DNA of 64,000 nt from WRAV01 sp050950205. GTDB lineage: Bacteria; Bacillota; Clostridia; Oscillospirales; Ruminococcaceae. The notes under the pieces are model-generated. The model searched no databases, had not been told where the DNA came from, and saw only the letters and a program-made list of their open reading frames with translations. This document shows positions 17,423 through 25,992 of the stretch, in pieces (positions within the stretch are counted from its first letter, which is position 1; every line of letters starts with the position of its first letter). The stretch covers positions 1 through 64,000 of the forward strand of contig JBMNHF010000023.1 in NCBI GenBank assembly GCA_050950205.1. Reading direction: 5' to 3'. Made by a program: the position numbers and the translations under genes.

Positions 17423-18640
17423 ATGACAACCAGAGCTTTGGGCTCCGATGACCGTCTGCCCCGCCGCCAAAAGACTTCCCCTAACAGGCGGGAAAAACCT
17501 GCTTCCAACAAAAGAGGGGCCTTGTCCTTCTTTAACGTCAAAGCCGGGGGGATCGACCTCACCTTTTTGATTTTGGTGCTGCTGCTCCTCACCATTGGCT
17601 TGATTATGTTGTTTTCTGCCAGCTTTGCCAACGCCCTTTACTACCGCAACAATTCTTACGCCTTCATCTCCAACCAGTTGGTGTTTGCCGTTGTGGGTGT
17701 TGTGTTGATGCTGATGATCTCCACCATCAACTACAAGGTACTGGAAAAGATGGCGTGGCTTATTATGGGAATTAGCATTCTTCTGCTGATTGTGGTGCTG
17801 TTCTGCCCCCCCGTTAACAACGCACGGCGCTGGATTCCCCTGCCCTTTTTTAATGTGCAGCCTTCGGAAATTGCCAAGTTTGCCGTTGTCATTCTCTTTG
17901 CCCATCTGGCAGTGGTGAATCAACACCGAATGGACACCTTTCGGTACGGGGTTTTGCCCTTTGGCACCATTTTGGCCGTACTGGCTGGCCTAATTGTCGT
18001 AGAACCCCACCTTTCCGGCACCATTTTGGTGCTGTCCATCGGAGCCATTATGATGCTCATCGGCGGCACCAACATGAAGTGGTTTGCGCTGGCCGCCCTT
18101 GTGGGGGTAGCCATGATTGGCGTTCTCATTATGATTCCCGGCGTGGTGGAATACGCCCAGGACCGTCTGGCCACCTGGCGGGACCCCTTTGCCGACCCCC
18201 GGGACAGCGGATTTCAGACCATACAATCCCTGTTTGCCATCGGCTCCGGAGGGCTGATGGGGGTGGGAATCGGAAATTCCCGGCAAAAATACCTCTATCT
18301 GCCCGAACCTCAAAACGACTTTATCTTTTCCATCGTCTGTGAGGAGTTGGGGTTTGTGGGAGCTTCCTTCATCCTCATCCTCTTTGCCCTGCTCATCTGG
18401 CGGGGGTTTGTCATCGGCATGCGCTGCAAAGACCGCTTTGGCGCTTTGGTGGCCGTTGGTCTTACGGCGCAGGTTGGGCTGCAAACCATCCTCAACATCA
18501 TGGTGGTCACCAACACCATCCCCAACACGGGGGTTTCCCTGCCCTTTTTCTCCTATGGCGGTTCCTCTCTGGTCATGCTTCTCTGCCAGATGGGAGTGGT
18601 TTTAGCCATTTCCCGTCAGGCCACCATGGAAAAAATCTAG
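17423..18640 (+). CDS. ftsW: Lipid II polymerase FtsW/SpoVE (SEDS family)
   Basis: A 405-aa SEDS-family glycosyltransferase that works with the class B PBP to build septal peptidoglycan. A basic cytoplasmic head of about 42 residues precedes ten membrane helices. NNARRWIPLPFFNVQPSEIAK, RLATWRDPFADPRDSGFQ and NTIPNTGVSLPFFSYGGSS are the FtsW/SpoVE signatures (the catalytic Asp is in the large loop). AAAGGAG precedes the ATG. Whether the vegetative FtsW or the sporulation SpoVE is meant cannot be decided from this sequence alone. Confidence 0.93.
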   Translation: MTTRALGSDDRLPRRQKTSPNRREKPASNKRGALSFFNVKAGGIDLTFLILVLLLLTIGLIMLFSASFANALYYRNNSYAFISNQLVFAVVGVVLMLMISTINYKVLEKMAWLIMGISILLLIVVLFCPPVNNARRWIPLPFFNVQPSEIAKFAVVILFAHLAVVNQHRMDTFRYGVLPFGTILAVLAGLIVVEPHLSGTILVLSIGAIMMLIGGTNMKWFALAALVGVAMIGVLIMIPGVVEYAQDRLATWRDPFADPRDSGFQTIQSLFAIGSGGLMGVGIGNSRQKYLYLPEPQNDFIFSIVCEELGFVGASFILILFALLIWRGFVIGMRCKDRFGALVAVGLTAQVGLQTILNIMVVTNTIPNTGVSLPFFSYGGSSLVMLLCQMGVVLAISRQATMEKI

Positions 18641-18749
18641 CTTGCCCCCGTTGGAATGGTTTCCGCATCAGGTGATGCAAGTTCTGCTTTGCACCTGCAA
18701 GCTGTCCTGCCAAAATGCTCAACTATCACCGGGCAAAGGAGCGAATACA

Positions 18750-19880
18750 ATGCCCATCCGAATACTGTTTGCCTGTGGCGGCACCGCCGGCCATATCAAT
18801 CCGGCGCTGGCTGTGGCGGGGGTGCTGAAAAAAAGGCATCCCAATGCCCAAATTCTCTTCGCCGGAAATCCCAAGGGGATGGAGGCACGTCTGGTTCCGG
18901 GGGCGGGTTACTCCTTCGCCCCCATCGAGGTGCTGGGTTTTCAGCGAAAGCTAAGCCTTCACAACCTGAAAAACAACATCAAGGCAGCCACCTATCTTCT
19001 CACCGCCTCTCAAAAGGCCGCCAAAATCATCCGGGATTTTTCCCCCCAGGTCTGTATGGGTACCGGAGGTTATGTCAGCGGCCCGGTGGTGCGTCAAGCT
19101 GCCAAGATGGGCATTCCCACCCTAACTCACGAGCAGAACGCCTTTCCCGGCGTCACCACCAAGCTGCTCACCCGCTATGTGGACAAGGTGCTGCTGGCCG
19201 TTCCCGAAGCCATTGACTACCTTCCCCTCCGAGCTCATGACCGGTGCATCACCACCGGAAATCCGGTGCGGCAGGAGATTCTCCTTGCCGACCGCAAGGC
19301 TGCCCGTCAAAAGATGGGGGTGGGAGAGCGGATCTGTCTGCTCAGCTTTGGGGGAAGTCTAGGCGCCCAGCAGATCAACCAGTCCATTGCCGAGGTGATG
19401 GCCTGGCATGCCGGCAAGGGAACAATCCATCACATTCACGCCACCGGGCAGTACGGGGTGGAGCTGTTTCCCCGGTTGCTGCGGGAGCGGGGTGTCAACC
19501 CTCAGGGGGACCCTCACCTGGATATCCGCACCTACATCGACGATATGCCCGACTGTCTGGCGGCAGCGGATCTGGTGATCTGTCGCTCGGGGGCCATCTC
19601 CCTTTCCGAGCTGCAGGCGGCAGGCAAAGCATCTATTTTAATCCCCTCCCCCAATGTGGCGGAAAACCATCAGTACCACAACGCCATGGTGATGGTTTCC
19701 AAAAACGCCGCCCTTCTGATTGAGGAGCGGGCTTTGACGGGGACACGTCTCATTCAGACCATTGAAGAAGTGATTTCCGATCCCCAGGAACTGCGAAATA
19801 TAGGCAAAAATGCAGCCTCTTTGGCAATTATTGATTCCGCCGAGCGTATTTGCAGTCAAATCGAAGAGCTGTTACCATAA
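18750..19880 (+). CDS. murG: Lipid II synthase MurG
   Basis: A 376-aa membrane-associated glycosyltransferase that adds GlcNAc to lipid I. ACGGTAGHINPAL (about 8-20) is the first glycine-rich loop; GTGGYVSGPVV is the second; LSFGGSLGAQQIN binds the UDP moiety; HEQNAFPG and the later RSGAISLSELQA are also diagnostic. I used the ATG at 18750 with AAAGGAG upstream; a longer frame would add 36 unrelated residues. The 109-base gap from ftsW has no obvious terminator. It is followed by a 170-base gap before murA. Confidence 0.94.
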   Translation: MPIRILFACGGTAGHINPALAVAGVLKKRHPNAQILFAGNPKGMEARLVPGAGYSFAPIEVLGFQRKLSLHNLKNNIKAATYLLTASQKAAKIIRDFSPQVCMGTGGYVSGPVVRQAAKMGIPTLTHEQNAFPGVTTKLLTRYVDKVLLAVPEAIDYLPLRAHDRCITTGNPVRQEILLADRKAARQKMGVGERICLLSFGGSLGAQQINQSIAEVMAWHAGKGTIHHIHATGQYGVELFPRLLRERGVNPQGDPHLDIRTYIDDMPDCLAAADLVICRSGAISLSELQAAGKASILIPSPNVAENHQYHNAMVMVSKNAALLIEERALTGTRLIQTIEEVISDPQELRNIGKNAASLAIIDSAERICSQIEELLP

Positions 19881-20050
19881 ATTTTCAAAATAGCATCTTT
19901 TCTAAGCTTTTTCAGCCGTCAACCGGGGCTTTATCACCACTTCCCACCCTTTTGCATAGTATAGCTTGCAGGGATGAGAAGCCTTTCGGACTTTAATCCG
20001 GCCGGCTTGTACTATTTTCCGCCCTGCAATGTAAGGAAAGGGTGGAAAAA

Positions 20051-21307
20051 ATGTCTAAATTCATCATTGATGGCGGCAACAAGCTGACAGGTGAACTGAC
20101 TGTCCACGGTGCAAAAAACTCTGTGCTTCCTATTTTGGCTGCAACGCTTTTGATCGATCAGAGCACGATACATAACTGTCCAAGCCTGAGCGACGTAGAT
20201 GCTGCCTTCAACATCCTGACCAATTTAGGATGCAACATTATGCGGGAAGGCGACAGCGTAACCGTTCAGACCGAAAGTTTGAGTGGCTGCACCATTCCAG
20301 AGCATCTCATGCGGGAAATGCGCTCTTCCATTGTGTTTTTGGGGGCAGTCATCGCCCGCTGCGGCAAGGCCATCATCTCCATGCCCGGCGGCTGTGAGCT
20401 GGGCCCCCGCCCCATTGACCTGCATCTTTCCTCTTTGGAAAAACTGGGGGTCACCATTGAAGAAGAGCATGGCTATCTCAACTGCACCGTAGCGGATAAA
20501 TTGCGGGGAGCTACCATATCCCTTCCCTTTCCCAGTGTGGGAGCCACCGAAAACATTATGCTGGCCGCCTGTACGGCCGAGGGCGAAACGGTGATCCACA
20601 ACCCCGCCCGGGAGCCCGAAATTGTGGATCTGGCCAATTTCCTGCAGCGAGCCGGAGCCCGCATTCACATCGGCGAAAATGGAACCATCTATATTCAGGG
20701 CGTCAAGAAACTTCATCCTGCCGAGCACACCGTCATCCCCGACCGGATTGCAGCGGCCACCTATCTGTGCTGTACCGCCATTACCGGAGGCGAAGTGCTG
20801 CTGAAAAAAGTAATTCCACAGCATCTGACCGCTGTGTTTCCAGTGCTGGAGGAAGCGGGTTGTCGCATTCGCCACACCGGCGGAGGAATCTATCTCCAAG
20901 GCCCCGAACGGCCCCGTCCTTTGCGAACGGTGCGCACCATGCCTCATCCCGGTTTTCCTACCGATGCCCAATCTCCCATGATGGCTGTCAGCTGCATTGC
21001 CTCCGGAACCTCGGTGTTTGTGGAAAATATCTTTGAAAACCGCTACAAACACGCCTATGAGCTGACCAGAATGGGCGCCAGAATCCATCTGGAAGGCCGT
21101 GTGGCGGTGGTGGAGGGGGTACCCAAGCTGCATGGGGCACGGGTGGTTTGTACCGACCTGCGGGGGGGCGCTGCCCTGTGCTGTGCCGCTCTGGCTGCCC
21201 ACGGACGCAGTGAAATCACCAAGATAAGCCATATCGAGCGGGGCTATCAAGATTTTGACAAAAATCTAAGAAGCCTTGGTGCTATAATAGAAAAAGTTCG
21301 CGAGTAG
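20051..21307 (+). CDS. murA: UDP-GlcNAc enolpyruvyl transferase MurA
   Basis: A 418-aa enzyme that catalyses the first committed step of peptidoglycan synthesis. K22-N23 in VHGAKNSVLP and the catalytic C115 in MPGGCELGPRPID are at the standard positions; Cys (not Asp) at 115 predicts fosfomycin sensitivity. AALAAHGRSEI and the closing ERGYQDFDKNLRSLGA are typical. The ATG at 20051 is used; an in-frame GTG 9 bases upstream is possible but sits inside the purine-rich ribosome site. Its place between murG and divIB is usual for several clostridia, where it replaces murB or murC. Confidence 0.94.
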   Translation: MSKFIIDGGNKLTGELTVHGAKNSVLPILAATLLIDQSTIHNCPSLSDVDAAFNILTNLGCNIMREGDSVTVQTESLSGCTIPEHLMREMRSSIVFLGAVIARCGKAIISMPGGCELGPRPIDLHLSSLEKLGVTIEEEHGYLNCTVADKLRGATISLPFPSVGATENIMLAACTAEGETVIHNPAREPEIVDLANFLQRAGARIHIGENGTIYIQGVKKLHPAEHTVIPDRIAAATYLCCTAITGGEVLLKKVIPQHLTAVFPVLEEAGCRIRHTGGGIYLQGPERPRPLRTVRTMPHPGFPTDAQSPMMAVSCIASGTSVFVENIFENRYKHAYELTRMGARIHLEGRVAVVEGVPKLHGARVVCTDLRGGAALCCAALAAHGRSEITKISHIERGYQDFDKNLRSLGAIIEKVRE

Positions 21308-21343
21308 CACAGCTGCACCTAGGATTACTTTGGAGGAAACAAC

Positions 21344-22279
21344 GTGGCGAGGAAGAGGAAAAAAACGCCGGGTTCCCGGGTTAATACCCGGGACAAAACT
21401 CCGGCACGTCAGCAGGCCCGGCGCAAAAAAAGGCGCACCGGCAAGCGGACACTGCATTATCTGCTTCTGCTGCTTCTTGTCACAGGTGCCGGAGCAGTCC
21501 TCTCCCTCACCGTTTTCTTCCAAATAGAGGATATTCAGGTCATCGGGGTAGACCGATATGAACCTGACCACATCATTGCAGTGTCCGGCATCCAAAAAGA
21601 GGACAACCTGTTGCGAATTCCCACCCAGGAGGTGGAGAAAAGAATCCTGGATGCCTTTCCCTACATCGAAAGCGTCAAAGTAGTCCGGCGCTTCCCCCCC
21701 CGGGTGGAGCTGCAGGTGACCCAGTGTACTCCCGCAGCGGCGGTGCTGGATGGAGATAGGTTGGGCCTCATCACCCGGGAAGGCAAGCTTTTGGAAACGG
21801 GAGATCTCTATATTCCTCCCGAGATTCCGGTGATCAAGGGATTGACGCTGCAGGGGTTTTCCCCCGGTGATCTGCTGGGAGAGGAGGATCATCCCGAAAA
21901 CCAAGAGCGGCTGCGGATGCTGGATTATCTGCTGGATGCCGCAGAAAAAATCGGCTTTGGCCCCATTACCAATGTGGATGTCAGCGACCGGCTGAACATG
22001 AAGATGGTTTACGAGGCCCGCCTGGTGCTGGAGCTGGGCAGCGAGGCCGATATGGAGTACAAGCTCACCTTCCTTCGGGAGGTGATCAATGACCTGGGGC
22101 CTGAGGATCAGGCCAAGCTGGATGCCACCAATGTCCGCAACAAGCGGATTTTGGTGAAATGGGGAAAAGTGGAGGAAGGAGTCTTTACCCCTTTGCCGGG
22201 CAGCGCCAAGCAAATCCTGGAAAAAGAGCAGGATGAAATGGTGACAAAAGGTTCCTCTGCTGCAAAAAGTAGCCCCTAA
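21344..22279 (+). CDS. ftsQ: Cell-division protein DivIB/FtsQ
   Basis: A 311-aa bitopic division protein. A very basic cytoplasmic head (MARKRKKTPG... about 45 residues) leads to one membrane helix (LLLLLLVTGAGAVLSLTVFF). Then comes the POTRA domain (IEDIQVIGVDRYEPDHIIAVSGI) and the beta domain with FPPRVELQVTQ. DivIB forms a complex with FtsL and DivIC that licenses septal wall synthesis. The start is GTG at 21344 with TTGGAGG upstream. The C-terminal tail is polar and probably disordered. Confidence 0.92.
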   Translation: MARKRKKTPGSRVNTRDKTPARQQARRKKRRTGKRTLHYLLLLLLVTGAGAVLSLTVFFQIEDIQVIGVDRYEPDHIIAVSGIQKEDNLLRIPTQEVEKRILDAFPYIESVKVVRRFPPRVELQVTQCTPAAAVLDGDRLGLITREGKLLETGDLYIPPEIPVIKGLTLQGFSPGDLLGEEDHPENQERLRMLDYLLDAAEKIGFGPITNVDVSDRLNMKMVYEARLVLELGSEADMEYKLTFLREVINDLGPEDQAKLDATNVRNKRILVKWGKVEEGVFTPLPGSAKQILEKEQDEMVTKGSSAAKSSP

Positions 22280-22302
22280 AAATGTGAACATCCCGTAAAT
22301 AA

Positions 22303-22339
22303 GCGAAAAAATCAAGAGGCATATATTGTGTTTTTTCGC
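22303..22339 (+). repeat. Inverted repeat in the ftsZ leader
   Basis: GCGAAAAAA at 22303-22311 is matched by TTTTTTCGC at 22331-22339, a perfect 9-bp inverted repeat with a 19-base loop between divIB and ftsZ. Read as RNA, the second arm plus its T run could act as a partial terminator; as DNA it could bind a regulator. No function is proven. Confidence 0.45.
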
Positions 22340-22429
22340 AAGATTTGATAAAGTAGTAAAGAGTATCGTTATTTGCATATGTGATTGATTCACGTTAAAG
22401 GAAACTGAAAATATATGGGAGGCGCCAAA

Positions 22430-23539
22430 ATGCAGATGAATTTTGGTATGGATAACGAGTCGGAGAAGGTAGTATCCATAAAGGTAGTGGGTGTGGGTGG
22501 CGGTGGCGGCAACGCTGTCAATCGCATGATTGAATCCGCCATGGACAGTGTTGAGTTTATTTCTATCAATACCGATAGCCAGGCCCTGAATGCCTCCAAG
22601 GCTACCTATAAGCTGCATATTGGCGGCAAATTGACCAAGGGTAAAGGGGCTGGCGGCTTTCCCGAAAAGGGACAGAAGGCGGCAGAAGAAAGCCGGGACG
22701 AAATTGCGGCAGCCATCAAGGATGCCGATATGGTTTTTATCACAGCCGGCATGGGCGGCGGTACCGGAACCGGAGCTGCTCCCATTGTGGCGGAAATTGC
22801 CCACGAGATGGGAATTCTCACCGTAGGCATTGTCACCAAGCCCTTTGCCTTTGAGGGCAAGCGCAGAATGGAGCAGGCCGAGGCTGGGGTGTCCGCCCTG
22901 AAGGAAAGTGTGGATGCCCTGCTGGTCATTCCCAACGAACGCCTTAAGCTGATCTCGGATCAGAAGATTACCCTAAAGAACGCCTTTTCCGCCGCCGACG
23001 ATGTGCTGCGTCAAGGGGTGCAGAGTATTTCGGATCTGATTAATGTTCCGGGCATTGTCAATCTGGACTTTGCCGACGTCACCTCCATTATGAAAAACGC
23101 CGGCTATGCTCATATGGGTGTTGGCCGGGCATCCGGCAAGGATAAGGCCCAGGTGGCCGCCACACAGGCCATCTCCTCTCCCCTGCTGGAAACCTCTATC
23201 AAAGGGGCCAGAGGCGTCATCATCAACATCACCGCCTCCGAGGACGTGGATCTGGACGATGTGGATTTTGCCGCATCCATGGTGCACTCGCAAGCCCACC
23301 CCGATGTCAACCTAATCTGGGGTGCTGCACTGGATCCCAATCTTCAGGATGAAATGATTGTAACGGTGATCGCCACCGGTTTTGATGTGGGAAACAACTC
23401 CTCTCCCAGCTTTGCCTCCGCCGAATCCGCCGCAGTAGCCATTCCTGTGGAAAAAGCAGAGGAGCGGAGCTTTGAGGATGATGAGGACGACCAAGGCTTC
23501 TATGACATCATGGAGCTGTTCAATAAGAAAAACCGCTAA
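22430..23539 (+). CDS. ftsZ: Cell-division GTPase FtsZ
   Basis: A 369-aa tubulin homologue that forms the Z ring. VVGVGGGGGNAVNRMI opens the GTPase domain; GMGGGTGTGAAPIVAEIA is the tubulin signature; NLDFADVTSIM is the synergy loop. I chose the ATG at 22430 because GGGAGG lies between it and an earlier in-frame ATG. The C-terminal linker is short and acidic and the tail reads DDQGFYDIMELFNKKNR. It lacks the usual IPxFLRRR-type motif that binds FtsA, and no ftsA is nearby. A terminator follows directly. Confidence 0.96.
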   Translation: MQMNFGMDNESEKVVSIKVVGVGGGGGNAVNRMIESAMDSVEFISINTDSQALNASKATYKLHIGGKLTKGKGAGGFPEKGQKAAEESRDEIAAAIKDADMVFITAGMGGGTGTGAAPIVAEIAHEMGILTVGIVTKPFAFEGKRRMEQAEAGVSALKESVDALLVIPNERLKLISDQKITLKNAFSAADDVLRQGVQSISDLINVPGIVNLDFADVTSIMKNAGYAHMGVGRASGKDKAQVAATQAISSPLLETSIKGARGVIINITASEDVDLDDVDFAASMVHSQAHPDVNLIWGAALDPNLQDEMIVTVIATGFDVGNNSSPSFASAESAAVAIPVEKAEERSFEDDEDDQGFYDIMELFNKKNR

Positions 23540-23555
23540 ACATTTCTAGTTTTTT

Positions 23556-23591
23556 GCGCCGGGTGAACAAGCCCGGCGCTTATTATTTTTT
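23556..23591 (+). terminator. Terminator of the division cluster
   Basis: A GC-rich 8-bp stem (GCGCCGGG with CCCGGCGC) and 8-base loop are followed by TTATTATTTTTT. It lies 16 bases after the ftsZ stop and insulates the flagellin promoter. Confidence 0.9.
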
Positions 23592-23613
23592 GGTATTTTC
23601 TTTTTGGAAAGAT

Positions 23614-23640
23614 TAAAGTTTCCAAAAACACCACCGATAT
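23614..23640 (+). promoter_or_regulatory. Sigma-28 (SigD/FliA) promoter of flagellin
   Basis: TAAAGTTT at 23614-23621, 11 bases, then ACCGATAT at 23633-23640. The motility sigma factor recognises TAAAGTTT-N11-GCCGATAT/A, so the -35 is perfect and the -10 matches seven of eight. It lies 190 bases before the flagellin start. Confidence 0.88.
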
Positions 23641-23650
23641 AATTAGTGTA

Positions 23651-23712
23651 GGCGTAAAAGGGCATTTACGCCCCGGGCGCACCGAGTATGGTAACGCGGC
23701 ATACTCCGCGCC
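23651..23712 (+). other. Two hairpins in the flagellin 5' leader
   Basis: Hairpin one pairs GGCGTAAA (23651-23658) with TTTACGCC (23665-23672). Hairpin two pairs GGCGC plus GAGTATG (23676-23690) with CATACTC plus GCGCC (23700-23712). They sit within the long leader between the sigma-28 promoter and the start codon. Such structures may stabilise the abundant flagellin mRNA or mediate translational control; neither has been shown here. Confidence 0.55.
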
Positions 23713-23829
23713 AAATCCCAACTGCCATTGCGCAAAGCCGACAAAGGATTTGAAAGCAGCGCGCAAACTCATTCCCCCGTTTTACCCGGACGTGGGAAAC
23801 TGCAAACAAAAATACAAGGAGGAACAAGC

Positions 23830-25530
23830 ATGATTATCCAACACAACATTTCCGCACTGAACTCTCATCGTCAGCTGGGCCTCAACAATCTCTCCACCTC
23901 CAAAAACCTGGAGAAGCTCTCTTCCGGCTTTAAGATCAACCGCGCCGGTGACGACGCTGCCGGTCTTGCCATCTCCGAGAAGATGCGCGGCCAGATCCGC
24001 GGACTTGCCATGGCTGAGCAGAACGCCAACAACGGCATCTCCCTGATTCAGACCGCAGAGGGCGGCCTCAACGAAACCCACGCTATCCTGCAGAGAATGC
24101 GTGAGCTGGCTGTTCAGTCCGCCAACGGCACTTATCAGGACGAAGTAGACCGCGAAAATCTGGACAAAGAAGTACAGGCACTCAAGAACGAGATCACCCG
24201 CATTGCCGAATCCACCCACTACAACAATATTAAATTGCTGGACGGCTCTCTGGTGGACAAGCCTGGCACTTCCACTGAGGTAAACCTGACGCCGAATCCT
24301 GCAGACATTGTCACTGCCGGCGCCACCACCGATTTTGTTGCAGCTGTTCTTGTGGACAATTCCACCCAGTCAGAGCTTACGTTTACCATTGATACCCCCT
24401 TTGAGGAAGGCGATGTTCTGGAGGTAGGCGGTAAAACCTTTGTGTTTGTCGATGAGACCTCCACCGATGAGCTTGCTCAGGCCAAATTGGACTATGACTA
24501 TGTCATTTATTCCGTAGCTGATGCCGGTGGTACTGCTACAACTGCTGCTGAACAGGCTGCGGCTATCAGAGCTGCCTTTGGTGAATCTACCAGCGCCCAT
24601 CTGGTAGAGGGCCTATCGACAGCAGGTGCAATTGACGGCTTTACCGTTACTGCCGGCTCGGATGCCACCGTTCAAATTTTGTCTAATGATGCAGGTGCCG
24701 ATGCCCCTGTTCTGGGCGATCCCAAGGTGAGAGCTAGCACCGGTACGTTAACCGACGTGTCCAACACACCCGGAGTCACCGAAAAGTCTGTTGTTGCCAA
24801 GAACGCCACCGCCACCTTCACCATTGACTGGGATACCTTAATCGCAGGCGATACGCTGAAAATCGGCGGACTTACGCTGACAGTGGTAGATGAGCTGGAT
24901 GCTGACCCCACCGTTGCCAAGAATCAGGTTGTGGCCAGCAATGATGGTCTGATTGCCGCTCTGGATCGCAACACCGACACCTTTGTACACAACAAGCCTG
25001 TGATTGAGGGCGACTCCCTTGTCTTTGAGGCATACGACTCCGCCATCACCGGTGAAGATTTCGCCACAAGTTTGGGTATCTCTGTCACCGTTGAAGACCG
25101 CGGCACCGAAACCATCACCACCGAAGGCACCTCCGCTCTTATCTTCCAGATCGGCGCCAACGGTGGCGCGGATCAGAGAGTTTCCCTTTCCGTAGGTGAC
25201 ATGAGCGCTGCTGGCATTGGTGTGGACAACGTATCCATCGCTACCCAAGAAGATGCCAACGCCTCCATTGCTGTCATTGACGACGCCATTAACATCGTTT
25301 CTGGCACTCGCGCCGACCTGGGTGCTCTGCAGAACCGCTTGGAGCATACCCTGAACAACCTGGGTGTTTCCAAAGAAAACCTGACCGCTGCCGAGTCCTC
25401 CATCCGCGATGTGGACATGGCCAAAGAGATGATGGAATTCACCAAGAACTCCATCCTGGTTCAGGCTTCTCAGGCTATGCTGGCTCAGGCCAATCAGCTG
25501 CCTCAGGGCGTTCTGTCCCTGCTCCGGTAA
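23830..25530 (+). CDS. hag: Flagellin with expanded central domain
   Basis: A 566-aa filament protein. Residues 1-140 (MIIQHNISALNSHRQLGLN...) are the conserved D0/D1 region, and about 475-566 (RDVDMAKEMMEFTKNSILVQASQAML...) the matching C-terminal helices. Between them is a long, Thr- and Asp-rich variable part with a repeated beta module: residues 185-209 (FTIDTPFEEGDVLEVGG...) and 330-355 (FTIDWDTLIAGDTLKIGG...). AAGGAGG precedes the ATG at 23830. The gene stands alone with its own sigma-28 promoter and terminators; no other flagellar gene is in the window. Central domains are usually surface-exposed and fast-evolving. Confidence 0.95.
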   Translation: MIIQHNISALNSHRQLGLNNLSTSKNLEKLSSGFKINRAGDDAAGLAISEKMRGQIRGLAMAEQNANNGISLIQTAEGGLNETHAILQRMRELAVQSANGTYQDEVDRENLDKEVQALKNEITRIAESTHYNNIKLLDGSLVDKPGTSTEVNLTPNPADIVTAGATTDFVAAVLVDNSTQSELTFTIDTPFEEGDVLEVGGKTFVFVDETSTDELAQAKLDYDYVIYSVADAGGTATTAAEQAAAIRAAFGESTSAHLVEGLSTAGAIDGFTVTAGSDATVQILSNDAGADAPVLGDPKVRASTGTLTDVSNTPGVTEKSVVAKNATATFTIDWDTLIAGDTLKIGGLTLTVVDELDADPTVAKNQVVASNDGLIAALDRNTDTFVHNKPVIEGDSLVFEAYDSAITGEDFATSLGISVTVEDRGTETITTEGTSALIFQIGANGGADQRVSLSVGDMSAAGIGVDNVSIATQEDANASIAVIDDAINIVSGTRADLGALQNRLEHTLNNLGVSKENLTAAESSIRDVDMAKEMMEFTKNSILVQASQAMLAQANQLPQGVLSLLR

Positions 25531-25554
25531 GCTAGTTCTTACCCATTGTTTTCA

Positions 25555-25640
25555 AGCGCTTTGCAAGCTGCTTTTTCGGCAGCTTTGGCGCAAACAATTT
25601 AGCCAGTCCGGTTTCCGCCTTGGTTGGCGGAACAGGAACA
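25555..25640 (+). other. Stacked hairpins after flagellin
   Basis: Immediately after the stop, AAGCTGC pairs with GCAGCTT inside a larger GCGC-bounded stem (about 25557-25592). A second hairpin pairs TTTCCGCC with GGCGGAA (about 25612-25632). Neither is followed by a good T run, so they look like mRNA 3'-end structures rather than terminators. Confidence 0.45.
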
Positions 25641-25692
25641 GTCCGCGTAAGATAGAAACGCAGATGGCGGGTAATCATTTGTGTTTCGACTG

Positions 25693-25730
25693 GATAAGCG
25701 CTGCCAAAGGGTGGCGCTTATCTTATATTT
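25693..25730 (+). terminator. Terminator downstream of flagellin
   Basis: GATAAGCGCTGCC (25693-25705) pairs along its whole length, with two G-T wobbles, with GGTGGCGCTTATC (25710-25722) around an AAAG loop, followed by TTATATTT. This is a strong intrinsic terminator about 160 bases after the flagellin stop. Confidence 0.8.
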
Positions 25731-25759
25731 GTTAATAGTTATCAGCATAGCCGGTAACA

Positions 25760-25809
25760 CAAAAAGCCCCCTGTCTGTAGAAGATTGGTCTACAGCAGAG
25801 GGCTTTTTG
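25760..25809. terminator. Bidirectional terminator
   Basis: AAAAAGCCC (25761-25769) pairs with GGGCTTTTT (25800-25808), with inner pairing of CTGTAGA with TCTACAG. A/T runs on both sides let it work for flagellin on the plus strand and for the mgtC-like gene on the minus strand. Confidence 0.8.
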
Positions 25810-25992
25810 TCTTTTGTCGATTTATTGGCTCTACTCCCGACCCCTAGGAGCCGGAAAGCTTGTTGGGGAAACTATATGCAAGAAGGTGGTATCAGACTAA
25901 GCTGCCGAAAAGTGCACCGCCTTGGGCATTGGATGCTGCCCCAAGGGCTTGCATGGTAGTTGGCTTTAAGGTGTGGGCACCCCGGCCGGAGC
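25810..25992. other. Intergenic stretch without a recognised gene
   Basis: About 180 bases between the bidirectional terminator and the end of the mgtC-like gene. Open frames here have no ribosome sites and no familiar protein. No tRNA or known riboswitch was recognised. Confidence 0.4.

Noticed and set aside
21266..22804. A 512-codon minus-strand frame opposite divIB and ftsZ
   Set aside because: It covers the start of ftsZ and all of divIB, has no ribosome site and no known motif.
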